A stretch of 64,000 nucleotides of DNA, taken from NCBI GenBank assembly GCA_964614095.1, contig CAZTJO010000001.1, forward strand, positions 124,001-188,000. The letters run 5' to 3'. The notes beneath the pieces were generated by a model. That model was not told the origin of the DNA. It did not search any database and saw nothing but the letters and a program-made list of their open reading frames with translations. This DNA is from CAZWKX01 sp964614095. GTDB lineage: Bacteria > Actinomycetota > Acidimicrobiia > Spongiisociales > UBA11373. Every line of letters starts with the position of its first letter. The first letter of the stretch is position 1. The translations under genes were made by a program, and so were the position numbers. Shown in pieces: positions 25,808-34,479 of this stretch.

Positions 25808-27447
25808 CCGCACTCGGCTGCCAGCGATTCGCCCTCCGGAGCCCCTTCCTCCACCGCGGCCAGAGTGCTGCGCACCTTGGCCTGCATCAGCTCCGGGTCG
25901 ACGATCGTCTTGTACTGATAACCAAGCTCCGTGCCGTACGCCTCGGCAAACACCACGGTGGCGATGTCCTCGGCATCCAGCGAGGCGAGGGCCTCCATCA
26001 GATCGGGCAGGTAGATGAGAGGCATGTTGGTGGTGGTGCTGTTCCGGAGCGCCTCAACGATCTTGGGGAAACGTGTCATCAGAGTGGCCATGTCGGCCTG
26101 GGCGGCAAGGCTGCGAATAGTGCAGCGCGCCCGCCGCATACGGGCCGAATCCTGGCCGACCTCGCGGTTGCGCATATAGGCGAGGGCCTGGTGGCCGTTG
26201 AGGTGGTAATAGCCGGGTTCGGGAATCACGACCGCCACCGGATCTTCGCCCGGCCGAGCCGGCGAATACTCGACGTCCATCACCTCCCAGGCGTAGATGT
26301 CGATACCGCCGAGGGCGTCGACGAGATCGACAAAGCCGGCCATGTTGACCAGCACGTAGTAGTCGATCTCCAGCCCGAGGGCGATGCTCAGAGTCTGGCT
26401 CAGCGCCTCCATCCCCGGGTCGGGGGCCGTGGGAAACGTGTTGATCCAGTTGTGAGTCTCACTCCACAGCCAGTTGATGGGATACGGGTAGCAGTTGCAG
26501 CCTTCGTAGGTCTCCTCATCCGGCCGCTCCTCCCCCTCCCGTTCCGCCACGTCCACCGCCACCCTGTAGGCCTGCTCGATGAAGGCGTCATCCCAACCCG
26601 AGGGCAAGGGGAATCCCACCAGGTGCCTGAACACGCTGAACAGAACCGCCTTGTTGGTCTCCAGGTTGATGGTGGCCACGATCATGACATCGGTGCGCAG
26701 GCCGGACCGCTCCGGCCCGGCATCGCCCCCGACCAGCAGGATGGTGACACGGCTCTTGCCCAGGTGCTGGGCCAGCGGGATGTCGGGAAGATTGATCATG
26801 GTCGTCTCGGAGAACATGCCCGGATCCCAACTGTCGCCGTCTTCGGTGAAGTTGTTGCTGGTGTTGGGAAGCGGCGCCGCCATCGTGGTTGTTGTTGTCG
26901 TCGTCTCGATCGTGGGCCCCGTATCGACACCCGCCGCTTCCGCTTCCTCCAGACGCGCCGCGTGTTCCTCGGCCGAGACCGGGCCTTCGTAGATGGAATG
27001 CAGATCGAGGGCGGCCACAGCTTGGTCGGCAACATAGGCGTGTGGCGCCGCCAGCAGCGCCATCCCCAGGGCGACGGCGACGATATCCGCCCAGATACGG
27101 CGCCCCGACGCAGGCCGGCGGCGTCGTTCCAGCCAATAGGCGTCGCCGGCGGCGGCCAGCCGCACCAAAAAGACCAGAAGGTTGCCCACCAGCAGGGTCC
27201 ACAGCCAGTGAGGACGCACCAGCAGCCTGAGCAGATCAAACTTGTCGAGAGTCGACAGCCAGAGCACGGCGCCGTAGCCGGCGCCGGCCAGACCGAGGAA
27301 GAACAGGGCACGGCGCCTCCGGCCGGCAAACCACTGCCCGGCGCCGGGAAGCACCACCGAGAGCAGGCCGCTCAGCAACGGCCGGAGCCAGCCGAGCGCC
27401 TCGGCACCCGGCCCGGCACCGCCTGCACTCTCTTGATTGAGGCTCAA
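25804..27447 (-). CDS. LytR-CpsA-Psr (LCP) family envelope protein
   Basis: 547 aa from a TTG at 27447, chosen because an excellent ribosome binding site (AGGAGGTGAT) stands 8 nt upstream; the longer frame (27549) has no such site. N-terminal helices include PGAGQWFAGRRRRALFFL, a TM2-like motif, with about four membrane segments to residue 165. After a Thr-rich linker comes the LCP domain with VTILLVGGDAGPERSGLRTDVM, FRHLVGFPLP, YYVLVNMAGFVDLVDALGGID and GHQALAYMRNR containing the conserved Arg residues. LCP enzymes transfer polyprenyl-linked glycopolymers to peptidoglycan. The usual SIPRD is replaced by SVFRH, so the phosphate-binding Arg is shifted. Confidence 0.85.
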   Translation of the reverse strand: MSLNQESAGGAGPGAEALGWLRPLLSGLLSVVLPGAGQWFAGRRRRALFFLGLAGAGYGAVLWLSTLDKFDLLRLLVRPHWLWTLLVGNLLVFLVRLAAAGDAYWLERRRRPASGRRIWADIVAVALGMALLAAPHAYVADQAVAALDLHSIYEGPVSAEEHAARLEEAEAAGVDTGPTIETTTTTTTMAAPLPNTSNNFTEDGDSWDPGMFSETTMINLPDIPLAQHLGKSRVTILLVGGDAGPERSGLRTDVMIVATINLETNKAVLFSVFRHLVGFPLPSGWDDAFIEQAYRVAVDVAEREGEERPDEETYEGCNCYPYPINWLWSETHNWINTFPTAPDPGMEALSQTLSIALGLEIDYYVLVNMAGFVDLVDALGGIDIYAWEVMDVEYSPARPGEDPVAVVIPEPGYYHLNGHQALAYMRNREVGQDSARMRRARCTIRSLAAQADMATLMTRFPKIVEALRNSTTTNMPLIYLPDLMEALASLDAEDIATVVFAEAYGTELGYQYKTIVDPELMQAKVRSTLAAVEEGAPEGESLAAECG

Positions 27448-27474
27448 CCTGATCACCTCCTGACCCCCGGCCAC

Positions 27475-27480
27475 ATTATC
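27475..27480 (-). promoter_or_regulatory. Probable -10 element of the LCP operon
   Basis: GATAAT on the minus strand, preceded by ACT, 27 nt upstream of the TTG start and upstream of its AGGAGGTGAT. The -35 region is poor. The transcript would carry the LCP protein and the DUF2807 lipoprotein. Confidence 0.4.
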
Positions 27481-27681
27481 AGTGGGACGGGGTAATACTT
27501 GGATCATCCCTGGGCCCCTCGCCTCAGTTCCGGGACGCCCGTCGGCCAAGCCGATACGGCCCTACACCCGGTGGAAAATGGACGGTCCCCGCCGCCCTTT
27601 TGCCTCCGCCGCCACCCGATCGGCCTGCAGAGCAGGTCCCACCCCCGATAGCATGCCCACGGGCCGCGAGGGCGAACCACG

Positions 27682-27966
27682 ATGGCACGCACGACGCCTC
27701 ATCCACCCGACCGCCCGACCCCCGGGACGGCCCGCCTGTTCATTGAGGAGTGCGACACCGTTGCGCTGCTAGAGCGTCTTGGATCGCCTCTGTTCGTCTT
27801 CTCGGAAGCCCAGCTCCGGGACAATTTCAGACGCTTCCGCGACGCCTTTGCCGAAGACCGACCCAACGGGCCCATCGACGTAATGCCGGCGATGAAGGCT
27901 CCTGATCCACCCGGAGGTGGGCTGTTTCCACCCCGGCGACTCGGCCCCCGGCAATGGTCCGGCTAG
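27682..27966 (+). pseudogene. Truncated N-terminus of a lysA-like PLP decarboxylase
   Basis: 94 aa. Residues about 28-72 (LERLGSPLFVFSEAQLRDNF ... IDVMPAMKA) match the start of the diaminopimelate/ornithine decarboxylase fold III family, including the Lys that binds PLP. Similarity stops directly after this Lys and the frame ends within 22 codons; no frame downstream continues the protein before the next gene at 28069. About 300 residues are missing, so this is a remnant. A full lysA is at 50062-51375. Confidence 0.6.
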
Positions 27967-28068
27967 AGGCCGACACCGGCGGGTTCGGAGTTTCGTATTT
28001 CCATCAACGTACCCGTCGAATCGTCCGATGAGAACGTGAGACCCCGCACAGCGGACAAGGAGACCGCA

Positions 28069-30045
28069 GTGCCCTCAAACGACGTAGTCCTTGCCACAGG
28101 GCAGGGCGACGCATCGAGCGAACGCCAGCTCCCAAAGGTGGGGTATCCCGGCGCGCCGATGCCCGAGATCGATGAGTTCCAGCTTGTCGATGCCCTCGGC
28201 ACCGCCTGGAGGGCTTTCACCCTCTACGAGGACCCGCGCCATCTCGAAATCTTCCGTCGCTGCATCGCCATGCTGGCAAAGACACCGCGTTACCCGTGGC
28301 GAGCCGACGTGGGCCCGAACGGGTTCACCCTGAACGGGCTCGAGGTCCCCTCCACTCGCCAAGCCACCGAACGTCTTGCCAAACGCATCTTCTCTCATGG
28401 CATCGGCGCCATCGTGATCAATGCACCTCCGGACGGCGATGATCTCATGCACATCTTCGATGTGATTTCCACAGGCGTCGAGGCCCTGGAGGCCACCGGA
28501 GGCGTAGAGGCAGCACTGGAACGCCGGCGCGTGAAAGCAATGGCACTGCCCCTGCAGGATGTTCTCATCGAGCGTAGCGGTCACCCGGGCCTGCGGGAAC
28601 GCTCCTCCGAGTGGTTCCTGGGCTACGACGGCGATCCGGAGCCGTTTGTCAACCGCATGCTCGAGGAATCCCGTGACGACACCGAGAAGCTCGCTTCCGA
28701 ATTCGCCGAGGAGTACTCGAAGGTGTACAGCCTTATCGAGGCGGGGGATCACTGGGGGCGTGAAGAAGTGGTGCATGCCTTTGTCGACGCATTCTTCTAC
28801 TTGCCTCAAGACCACCAGGCCCAGCTTCTCCAGGACCTGCTCAGCCAACCCGACCGTGAGGAGTTCCTGCTCTTCCTGGACCAATTCAGCAACCAAGAGC
28901 TGACCGACATGGTTAAACAGCTGACTCCCGATGCCCACCCGCTACTGCTCGAGTACTGCCGCGTCGCCGCCGACCAGGCCGGGGGCCAGCGACAGGAGGA
29001 CCTACTCAAGTTCGTCGAGGAGGCCAAGACGCCGAGCAGCACGCAGGAAGCCGTCTTCGAGCGTATCGAAAGCGTCCTCCGCGGCGCGGACGACTCCGAA
29101 CAGAACGCCGTGGGAGCGATCACCCGGCTCCGTGAGGCCTGCCCCGGCGTCGAGGAACATCTGCTCAAAGGTTTCGATGTGCTCGCCGGGCTTCTCGCCG
29201 TCGTCGACGACGAGGATGCTTTCCGCCGCCTCGCCCGAGTCTGGTCGGCACGTGTCACCGGCGCCATCCGCCTCGACCGTCTCGAACTCGCCGACGACTG
29301 GTTTGAGGCCGTCACTGCGGCGGCAGAACACAGCGCAGAGCGCCGGAAGACTCTGCTTCAGGTGCTGAGTACCCAAGTCGACTCGGATGTGGCCATGCGA
29401 CTTGCCGAACTCCTGACGGACGGCGAGACGTCGGGGCCCGGAGCCACCGTGCGCAGAGCGGCGCCCCTATTCGCCGTGGACGGGCTCGTCGAGCAGCTCG
29501 GCCTCGAGGAAGATCAGGTCCGCCGCCGCAAGCTGATCGAGGCACTCGTCGCGGTGGCCCAATTCAACGTAGCACCCCTGGTCCGGCACCTCGACGATGC
29601 CCGGTGGTACGTGGTGCGCAACATCATCCTCATCCTCGGGCGCTCCCGACATCCCGAGGTTGCCGACCGCCTACGGCCGCTGCGTTCCCACGGCGACCAC
29701 CGTATCCGCCGCGAGGCCCTCCGCGCGCTTCACCATCTCCTTGGAAACGACATCGTGGACGTGGTGCTCTCCGCTCTCACCGATGCCAATGACGCAGTCC
29801 GGCGCCAAGCGCTGCTGCTTCTGCGTGATGCTCCCGACACCAAGGTGGACGCCGCATTGGCGGATCGGCTCAAGGCGAAGATCGGCACTGAGGAGAAGCT
29901 GCAGGTCATCTCCACTCTGGCGCAACGTCCCACCTCGCAGGCACGCAGCATCCTCTCGCGAATCGCCTCCAGGCCGTTTGCCATCGCCTCTCAGTCACGT
30001 GCGCTTCGGGGTGCTGCCCGCCACGCACTGGGAAGGAAACCATGA
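28069..30045 (+). CDS. HEAT-repeat protein
   Basis: 658 aa from GTG 28069 with AAGGAG 6 nt upstream, preferred over GTG 28036. It is all-helical and acidic. The C-terminal about 180 residues show HEAT-like repeats (LVRHLDDARWYVVRNIILIL, PLRSHGDHRIRREALRALH, ALTDANDAVRRQALLLL). The N-terminal half has no recognised domain but carries EIDEFQLVDALGTAWRAFTLY. It is probably a protein-interaction scaffold. Its stop overlaps the next start (ATGA), so it is expected to work with the HD-GYP protein, perhaps as its adaptor. Confidence 0.75.
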   Translation: MPSNDVVLATGQGDASSERQLPKVGYPGAPMPEIDEFQLVDALGTAWRAFTLYEDPRHLEIFRRCIAMLAKTPRYPWRADVGPNGFTLNGLEVPSTRQATERLAKRIFSHGIGAIVINAPPDGDDLMHIFDVISTGVEALEATGGVEAALERRRVKAMALPLQDVLIERSGHPGLRERSSEWFLGYDGDPEPFVNRMLEESRDDTEKLASEFAEEYSKVYSLIEAGDHWGREEVVHAFVDAFFYLPQDHQAQLLQDLLSQPDREEFLLFLDQFSNQELTDMVKQLTPDAHPLLLEYCRVAADQAGGQRQEDLLKFVEEAKTPSSTQEAVFERIESVLRGADDSEQNAVGAITRLREACPGVEEHLLKGFDVLAGLLAVVDDEDAFRRLARVWSARVTGAIRLDRLELADDWFEAVTAAAEHSAERRKTLLQVLSTQVDSDVAMRLAELLTDGETSGPGATVRRAAPLFAVDGLVEQLGLEEDQVRRRKLIEALVAVAQFNVAPLVRHLDDARWYVVRNIILILGRSRHPEVADRLRPLRSHGDHRIRREALRALHHLLGNDIVDVVLSALTDANDAVRRQALLLLRDAPDTKVDAALADRLKAKIGTEEKLQVISTLAQRPTSQARSILSRIASRPFAIASQSRALRGAARHALGRKP

Positions 30046-31421
30046 ATGAGCAGATGGCGCAGGCGACGATGACGGCCCTGCGCCGGGCCCTGAGCCATCG
30101 GCGCCTCTACGGCAGCGAGCATCGGCTGGCCCAGATGGGCCGTGCCGAGGTTCACAAAGCGGCCAGCCGTCTTGCCGGAGAGGACGACCAGGTCGTGCTT
30201 ACGATCCTCGATGACTCGCTCTATCTGAACCAGAACGTGCTGGCCAACACCTCGCTCGAATTCAACGGCCTGATCCGGGAGATGGAGGATCGCGGCATCG
30301 AGTCGATCACCTTCCGCAAGCCGACGGCCGAAGGCGACATCGGCGAGCTGATCGAGATGATCGTCGGCACCGAGACCGCCTCCCCCGGCGGGACGGTCGT
30401 CCTCAACGAGAAACCCTGGAGCCAGGCCGAGCTGGCCGGCTCGGAGACCGCAGGGCTGCGCAGCTCCTACACGGCGTCACTCGACGTGCTCCGTTCGGTG
30501 GGCGTGGCGCTGAACGCCGGACAAGGCCTCGACCTCGACGGGGCCTCTACCGCGGTGAGCGCTCTGCTCGATCAGACGTTCGCCCAGCCCAGCGCGGCGC
30601 TGCTGCTCTCCAATGTGAAGAGCCACCACGAATACACCTTCTATCACTCCGTCAACACCTGCATCCTCTCGCTGGCGCTGGGCCGGCTCGTAGGCATTCC
30701 CGAGCGTGGTCTGCTGCTCATGGGCACCGGCGCCCTGCTTCATGACATCGGCAAGGTCGGAGTCTCCACCGCGGTGCTGCAGCATCCCGGACGTCTCAGC
30801 CCGGAACAATGGAACGAGATCAGGCGGCACCCCCAAATCGGTGCCGAAGCCATACTCGCCGCCGCCGGAGCGGGCCAGGAAGTGACCGCGGCCATCGCCT
30901 TCGAGCACCACGCCCGCTACGACGGATCCGGCTACCCACGTCTGATCTACAACGACCACACCCAGGGCGGCCACAAGGGCCCCCAGCACTTCTTCAGCCG
31001 GCTCGTGGCCGTGACCGATACATACGACGCCATCACCACTCGGCGCTCATATCGACGGGCTGAGCCCCCCAGTCGTGCCCTCCACGTGCTGCTGCAAGGT
31101 TCGGGCACCTCCTACGACCCCGATTTTGTACTCGCCTTCATCCACCTGATGGGCGTCTACCCGCCCGGATCCTTCCTCAGGCTGACCAGCGGCAAGATCG
31201 CCATGATCACCCATCCCGCCCAGGAGCCCGACGGCATGCCTGGAGCGGTCCTGGTTATCGACGAGGAAGACCGCCTCATCGATGAGCCCGAGCTGATCAC
31301 ACTCGACCGGGGCTCCGTGGTGGAACCCCTCGCCGCCACGGCCGTCGGGGTCGAAGCGGCCGCGGTGCTGGAGAAGGTGGGGGCGATGACCATTCAGACG
31401 GTAACGGGTATACGCCGCTAG
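30042..31421 (+). CDS. HD-GYP domain phosphodiesterase-type protein
   Basis: 459 aa. An N-terminal helical region (1-140) of unknown fold precedes an intact HD-GYP domain: HDIGK at 234-238, and the full HHARYDGSGYP motif at 289-299, then VTDTYDAITTRRSYR. This is the only complete HD-GYP in the window and should hydrolyse c-di-GMP. No membrane helix is seen. The C-terminal part (about 345-459) forms a small beta domain (PGSFLRLTSGKIAMI). It is coupled to the HEAT protein by ATGA and convergent with pheA through a shared CTAG (31418-31421). Confidence 0.88.
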   Translation: MNEQMAQATMTALRRALSHRRLYGSEHRLAQMGRAEVHKAASRLAGEDDQVVLTILDDSLYLNQNVLANTSLEFNGLIREMEDRGIESITFRKPTAEGDIGELIEMIVGTETASPGGTVVLNEKPWSQAELAGSETAGLRSSYTASLDVLRSVGVALNAGQGLDLDGASTAVSALLDQTFAQPSAALLLSNVKSHHEYTFYHSVNTCILSLALGRLVGIPERGLLLMGTGALLHDIGKVGVSTAVLQHPGRLSPEQWNEIRRHPQIGAEAILAAAGAGQEVTAAIAFEHHARYDGSGYPRLIYNDHTQGGHKGPQHFFSRLVAVTDTYDAITTRRSYRRAEPPSRALHVLLQGSGTSYDPDFVLAFIHLMGVYPPGSFLRLTSGKIAMITHPAQEPDGMPGAVLVIDEEDRLIDEPELITLDRGSVVEPLAATAVGVEAAAVLEKVGAMTIQTVTGIRR

Positions 31422-32236
31422 CCGTTCGCCGCCCGGTAGGTGCCGAGGTGGTATAGATCCCCCACTGCCGATGGCGGCGGCACAAGAGCCTTCTCCACGC
31501 CTTCGGGACCCGGTTCGTGGAGGAGATCGACGTAGAAGCGGTACGACCACGCAGATGTGTCGGGTCGCGACTCGATCCTGGTGAGGTTTGCCCCCCGCAA
31601 GCCCAGCTCGGTGAGCACGAGCGCCAGAGCGCCGGGGCGATGCCCGGTGGAGAAGGCAATCGAGCTCTTATTGTCCTCCGGTCCCGGATCAGGATGCCCG
31701 GGCGCAAGGACCACAAAGCGGGTGGTGTTGTGAGCGCGATCGACAACATCGGATAGCAGGGTCACCAGACCGTGCGCTTCGCCTGCCGCCGGTGGGGCCA
31801 GGGCGGCCTCATTGAGATCACCCCGCTGCGCCACCTCTCTCACCGCTCCTGCGGTGTCGTCGACCGACACCGGCTCCCAGCCCCTTGCTGCCAAGGTCTC
31901 CTTCGCCTGGGCGAGGGCCTCGGTGTGTGACAACACCCTCTTGATGCCGTCCAACTGGGCCCCGGGCAAAGCCAGAAGGGCATGACGCACCTCGACAAGG
32001 TGCTCGGCCACTATCGAGGCATCGGCACCGGTCAGCCGGTCCAGAACCTCCAAAACGCTCCCTGTGGTCGAGTTCTCGATGGGCAGCACCAGCCGGTCTA
32101 CCGCCTGGTCGGCCAGGGCGGTGAAGGCAGCGGCAAAGCTCGGCAGGCCCACGGGTTTGGCGTCGGGATACAGCTCCCTCACGGTTCGATGGCTGTAGGA
32201 GCCCTCCTCGCCTTGATAGCCGACAAGCATGATCAT
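31418..32236 (-). CDS. pheA: Prephenate dehydratase
   Basis: 272 aa; converts prephenate to phenylpyruvate, the committed step of phenylalanine synthesis. The catalytic domain has GYQGEEGSYSH, LPIENSTTGSV and NTTRFVVL (the TRF motif). A C-terminal ACT domain with KSSIAFSTGHRPGALA and the ESRP motif (RIESRPDTSAWSY) binds Phe for feedback inhibition. It follows the DAHP synthase/chorismate mutase fusion by 6 nt, so the operon runs from DAHP to phenylpyruvate control points. The operon is probably regulated by the Tyr/Phe leader at 33420-33488. Confidence 0.95.
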   Translation of the reverse strand: MIMLVGYQGEEGSYSHRTVRELYPDAKPVGLPSFAAAFTALADQAVDRLVLPIENSTTGSVLEVLDRLTGADASIVAEHLVEVRHALLALPGAQLDGIKRVLSHTEALAQAKETLAARGWEPVSVDDTAGAVREVAQRGDLNEAALAPPAAGEAHGLVTLLSDVVDRAHNTTRFVVLAPGHPDPGPEDNKSSIAFSTGHRPGALALVLTELGLRGANLTRIESRPDTSAWSYRFYVDLLHEPGPEGVEKALVPPPSAVGDLYHLGTYRAANG

Positions 32237-32242
32237 CCCCTC

Positions 32243-33334
32243 CTAGCTGTTCGCCGCGGCAGGCTCGCCGGCGGGCCTGCCGTTCGCCAAAGCCCGCCGC
32301 TGGGCCTGACGAGAGTGCGTGAGGATCAGCTCGAAGATTTCCCTCACCCAACTCTCATCGATGCTCCACTGCTCGGCCTCCGCCGCCAACGTATCGAGAA
32401 GCTCTCTCTCGCGTCGCGACGAGTACAGAGGCATCCCCCGGGCCGCCTTGTTCAAGCCGACCTCGACGGAGTAACCCAGACGCCGGGAGATAAGGCCGAG
32501 GATCTCCCGATCGACACGATCAATGTCATCGCGCACAGTGAGGACACCGAGCCGGTGCATAAGATCCTGGAACCCGGCCGCATCGAGCTGCTGCGGCCCA
32601 TCGGAGAGGGCCTGGCTGGGATCAGGGTGCACCTCAACCATCATGCCGTCGGCGCCGACGGCGCGGCCGGCCAGGCCGAGTGGCGCGATGAGGTCCCGGC
32701 GCCCGCTGGCATGACTGGGGTCGACGATCACGGGAAGGTGAGTCAACGCCTTCACTACGGGCACCGCGCTGATGTCGAGTGTGTTGCGGGTCTCGGTTTC
32801 GAAAGTGCGTATGCCGCGCTCACAGAGCACCACCCTCTCGTTGCCTTCGGCCAGCACAAACTCGGCGGCGAGCAGCCACTCCTCGATGGTGGCGGCCGGT
32901 CCCCGCTTCAGCAGGACCGGTTTCTGACTCCGACCGACGGCGCGCAGCAACGGAGAGTTGTACATGTTGCGAGCCCCCAGTTGGAGCATGTCGGCGTGGG
33001 CCGCGACGAGTTCCACCTGGTCCGGCTCCAGGACCTCGGTCACCGTAGGCAGACCGCTGCGGCGGCCGGCCTCCGCCAGCAATCGCAGTCCCTCTGCACC
33101 CAGTCCCTGGAACGAGTAGGGCGACGTCCTCGGCTTGAAAGCGCCGCCGCGCAACATCGAGGCACCGCCCTCGGCCACGATGCGGGCAGCCTCAAAAACC
33201 TGCTCGTCGCTCTCGACGGAGCAGGGACCGGCAATGACCGGATAGGAGCCGTCGCCAAAACGAACCGGCCCCACCTCTACAACGGCGCCACAATCCCCTC
33301 GATGCAGGCTCTTGGGTGTGGATTGTTCGCTCAC
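32243..33334 (-). CDS. DAHP synthase with C-terminal chorismate mutase domain
   Basis: 363 aa. The N-terminal about 260 residues are a type I beta, KDO8P-synthase-like DAHP synthase: AGPCSVES (35-42), GGAFKPRTSPYSFQG, KRGPAATIEEWLLAAE, CERGIRTFE, and VDPSHASGRRDL. It condenses PEP and erythrose-4-phosphate. The C-terminal about 90 residues are an AroQ-type chorismate mutase (RDDIDRVDREILGLISRRLG, and basic residues in SSRRERELLDTL). In Bacillus the mutase is at the N-terminus; here it is at the C-terminus, an arrangement also known in other phyla. It is the first structural gene downstream of the aromatic leader. Confidence 0.93.
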   Translation of the reverse strand: MSEQSTPKSLHRGDCGAVVEVGPVRFGDGSYPVIAGPCSVESDEQVFEAARIVAEGGASMLRGGAFKPRTSPYSFQGLGAEGLRLLAEAGRRSGLPTVTEVLEPDQVELVAAHADMLQLGARNMYNSPLLRAVGRSQKPVLLKRGPAATIEEWLLAAEFVLAEGNERVVLCERGIRTFETETRNTLDISAVPVVKALTHLPVIVDPSHASGRRDLIAPLGLAGRAVGADGMMVEVHPDPSQALSDGPQQLDAAGFQDLMHRLGVLTVRDDIDRVDREILGLISRRLGYSVEVGLNKAARGMPLYSSRRERELLDTLAAEAEQWSIDESWVREIFELILTHSRQAQRRALANGRPAGEPAAANS

Positions 33335-33363
33335 CGGCTGAGTCCTCTCTCACAGGGCTCCGG

Positions 33364-33396
33364 GAAAAAGAAAACCCGGAGCCGCGGCTCCGGGTT
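33364..33396 (-). terminator. Attenuator terminator of the aroF-pheA operon
   Basis: A 24-nt perfect palindrome at 33373-33396 is followed on the minus strand by TTTTCTTTTTC, an ideal intrinsic terminator placed between the leader ORF and the DAHP synthase gene. A second copy of one arm (33356-33364, just past the U-tract) can pair with the other arm, giving an alternative fold. A 7-bp stem (33438-33454) inside the leader coding region provides the upstream pause or antiterminator element. Confidence 0.8.
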
Positions 33397-33419
33397 CGGT
33401 TTCCTAGCTGCCTTGATGC

Positions 33420-33488
33420 TCAGCGCGTTCCCCTAGCCCGGGCCCGAGGCCCGGTAAAGGCGAAGCTGAACTCGTAGGCAGTGCTCAT
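33420..33488 (-). CDS. Tyr/Phe leader peptide of the aroF-pheA operon
   Basis: 22 codons starting MSTAYEFSFAFTG, with one Tyr and three Phe codons within seven residues, ending in an Arg-rich tail and TGA. Position, size and codon content fit a ribosome-stalling sensor for charged tRNA-Phe/Tyr. No Shine-Dalgarno site precedes it; the -10 box lies 11 nt upstream of ATG, so the mRNA is probably leaderless or has only a few untranslated bases. It is inferred from sequence; the peptide itself is expected to have no other role. Confidence 0.75.
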   Translation of the reverse strand: MSTAYEFSFAFTGPRARARGTR

Positions 33489-33499
33489 AGCTGTTTCCG

Positions 33500-33529
33500 A
33501 GAATACAGTCTTCGGTCGCCAGGGGCCAA
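33500..33529 (-). promoter_or_regulatory. Promoter of the aroF-pheA leader
   Basis: On the minus strand, TTGGCC (33524-33529) and TATTCT (33500-33505) with an 18-nt spacer. The -10 box ends 11 nt before the leader ATG. Confidence 0.6.
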
Positions 33530-33570
33530 ACCCTGACCGGAACCTCGCATCGCACCGCGGCCGGCGGGCG

Positions 33571-34479
33571 CTACACCAGATCGAGCCAATCGTGGTGTTC
33601 CGCCAGTTTTCCGGTGATGGCATCCTCGTAGAGGCGTTGAGCGAGGCGGGTCACCGGACCCGGCTTGCCGGAGCCGATGGCGCGGTCATCGAGTTCTCTG
33701 ATGGGGGTCACCTCGGCGGCCGTGCCGGTCAGAAACAGCTCATCGGCCTTGTACAGCTGCTCCTGGGTGAGATCGACCTCCCGCACCTCCACATCGGCTT
33801 CACCAAAAAGGGTCAGCAGCGTGTCTCTCGTAATGCCTTCGAGACATCCCACCGACAGCGGCGGCGTCAACGCCACACCGTCTTTGACCGCGAAGATGTT
33901 CTCGCCCGTGCCCTCCGAAACCAGACCATCACCGTTCAGCATCACCGCTTCGTCGTAGCCGGCTCGCACGACCTCCATCTTGGCGAGCACACTGTTGATG
34001 TAGACCCCGGTGACCTTGACGTTGGGAATCGATGCAGAGGAATAGCGCCGCCACGAGGAGACCTTGGCCCGAATCCCGTTGCGAACACCCTCTTCGCCCA
34101 GGTATCTCCCCCACTCCCAGGCGGCGATGGCGGTAGACACTTCCGCATCGGTCGTGGCCAGGCCCATGACTCCATCAAAATAGGCGATGGGGCGGATGTA
34201 CCCGGCCCCGAGCCCATTGGCGAGCAGTACGTCCTTGGTCGCCTGCCGAAGCTCGTCGACCGTCCACTCCAGGGGCAGGCCAATTGCGTCGGCCGAGTGA
34301 TGAAGCCTCTCGAAGTGTTCGGACGACCGGAATACGGCCGGACCCTCGGCGGTGTCGTACGAGCGAATCCCCTCGAAGATGCCGGTTCCGTAGTGGAGAG
34401 CGTGGGTAAGCACGTGGGTGGAAGCGTTCTCCCACGGCACCAGCTCCCCATTGACCCAGATCGACTTCCCGCTAACCAT
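33571..34479 (-). CDS. ilvE: Branched-chain amino acid aminotransferase
   Basis: 302 aa, fold-type IV PLP aminotransferase that makes the last step of Ile, Leu and Val synthesis. GTGIFEGIRSYDT, YIRPIAYF, NVKVTGVYINSVLAK with the PLP Lys, EGTGENIFAVKDGVALTPP, CLEGITRDTLL and FLTGTAAEVTPI are all present. It overlaps the end of leuD by 8 nt, making it the last gene of the ilv-leu operon. The aroF leader promoter begins right after it. Confidence 0.95.
   Translation of the reverse strand: MVSGKSIWVNGELVPWENASTHVLTHALHYGTGIFEGIRSYDTAEGPAVFRSSEHFERLHHSADAIGLPLEWTVDELRQATKDVLLANGLGAGYIRPIAYFDGVMGLATTDAEVSTAIAAWEWGRYLGEEGVRNGIRAKVSSWRRYSSASIPNVKVTGVYINSVLAKMEVVRAGYDEAVMLNGDGLVSEGTGENIFAVKDGVALTPPLSVGCLEGITRDTLLTLFGEADVEVREVDLTQEQLYKADELFLTGTAAEVTPIRELDDRAIGSGKPGPVTRLAQRLYEDAITGKLAEHHDWLDLV

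Noticed and set aside
33489..33623. Longer upstream extension of the aro leader ORF to 67 aa
   Set aside because: The extension crosses the promoter and the end of ilvE; only the last 22 codons lie downstream of the likely transcription start.
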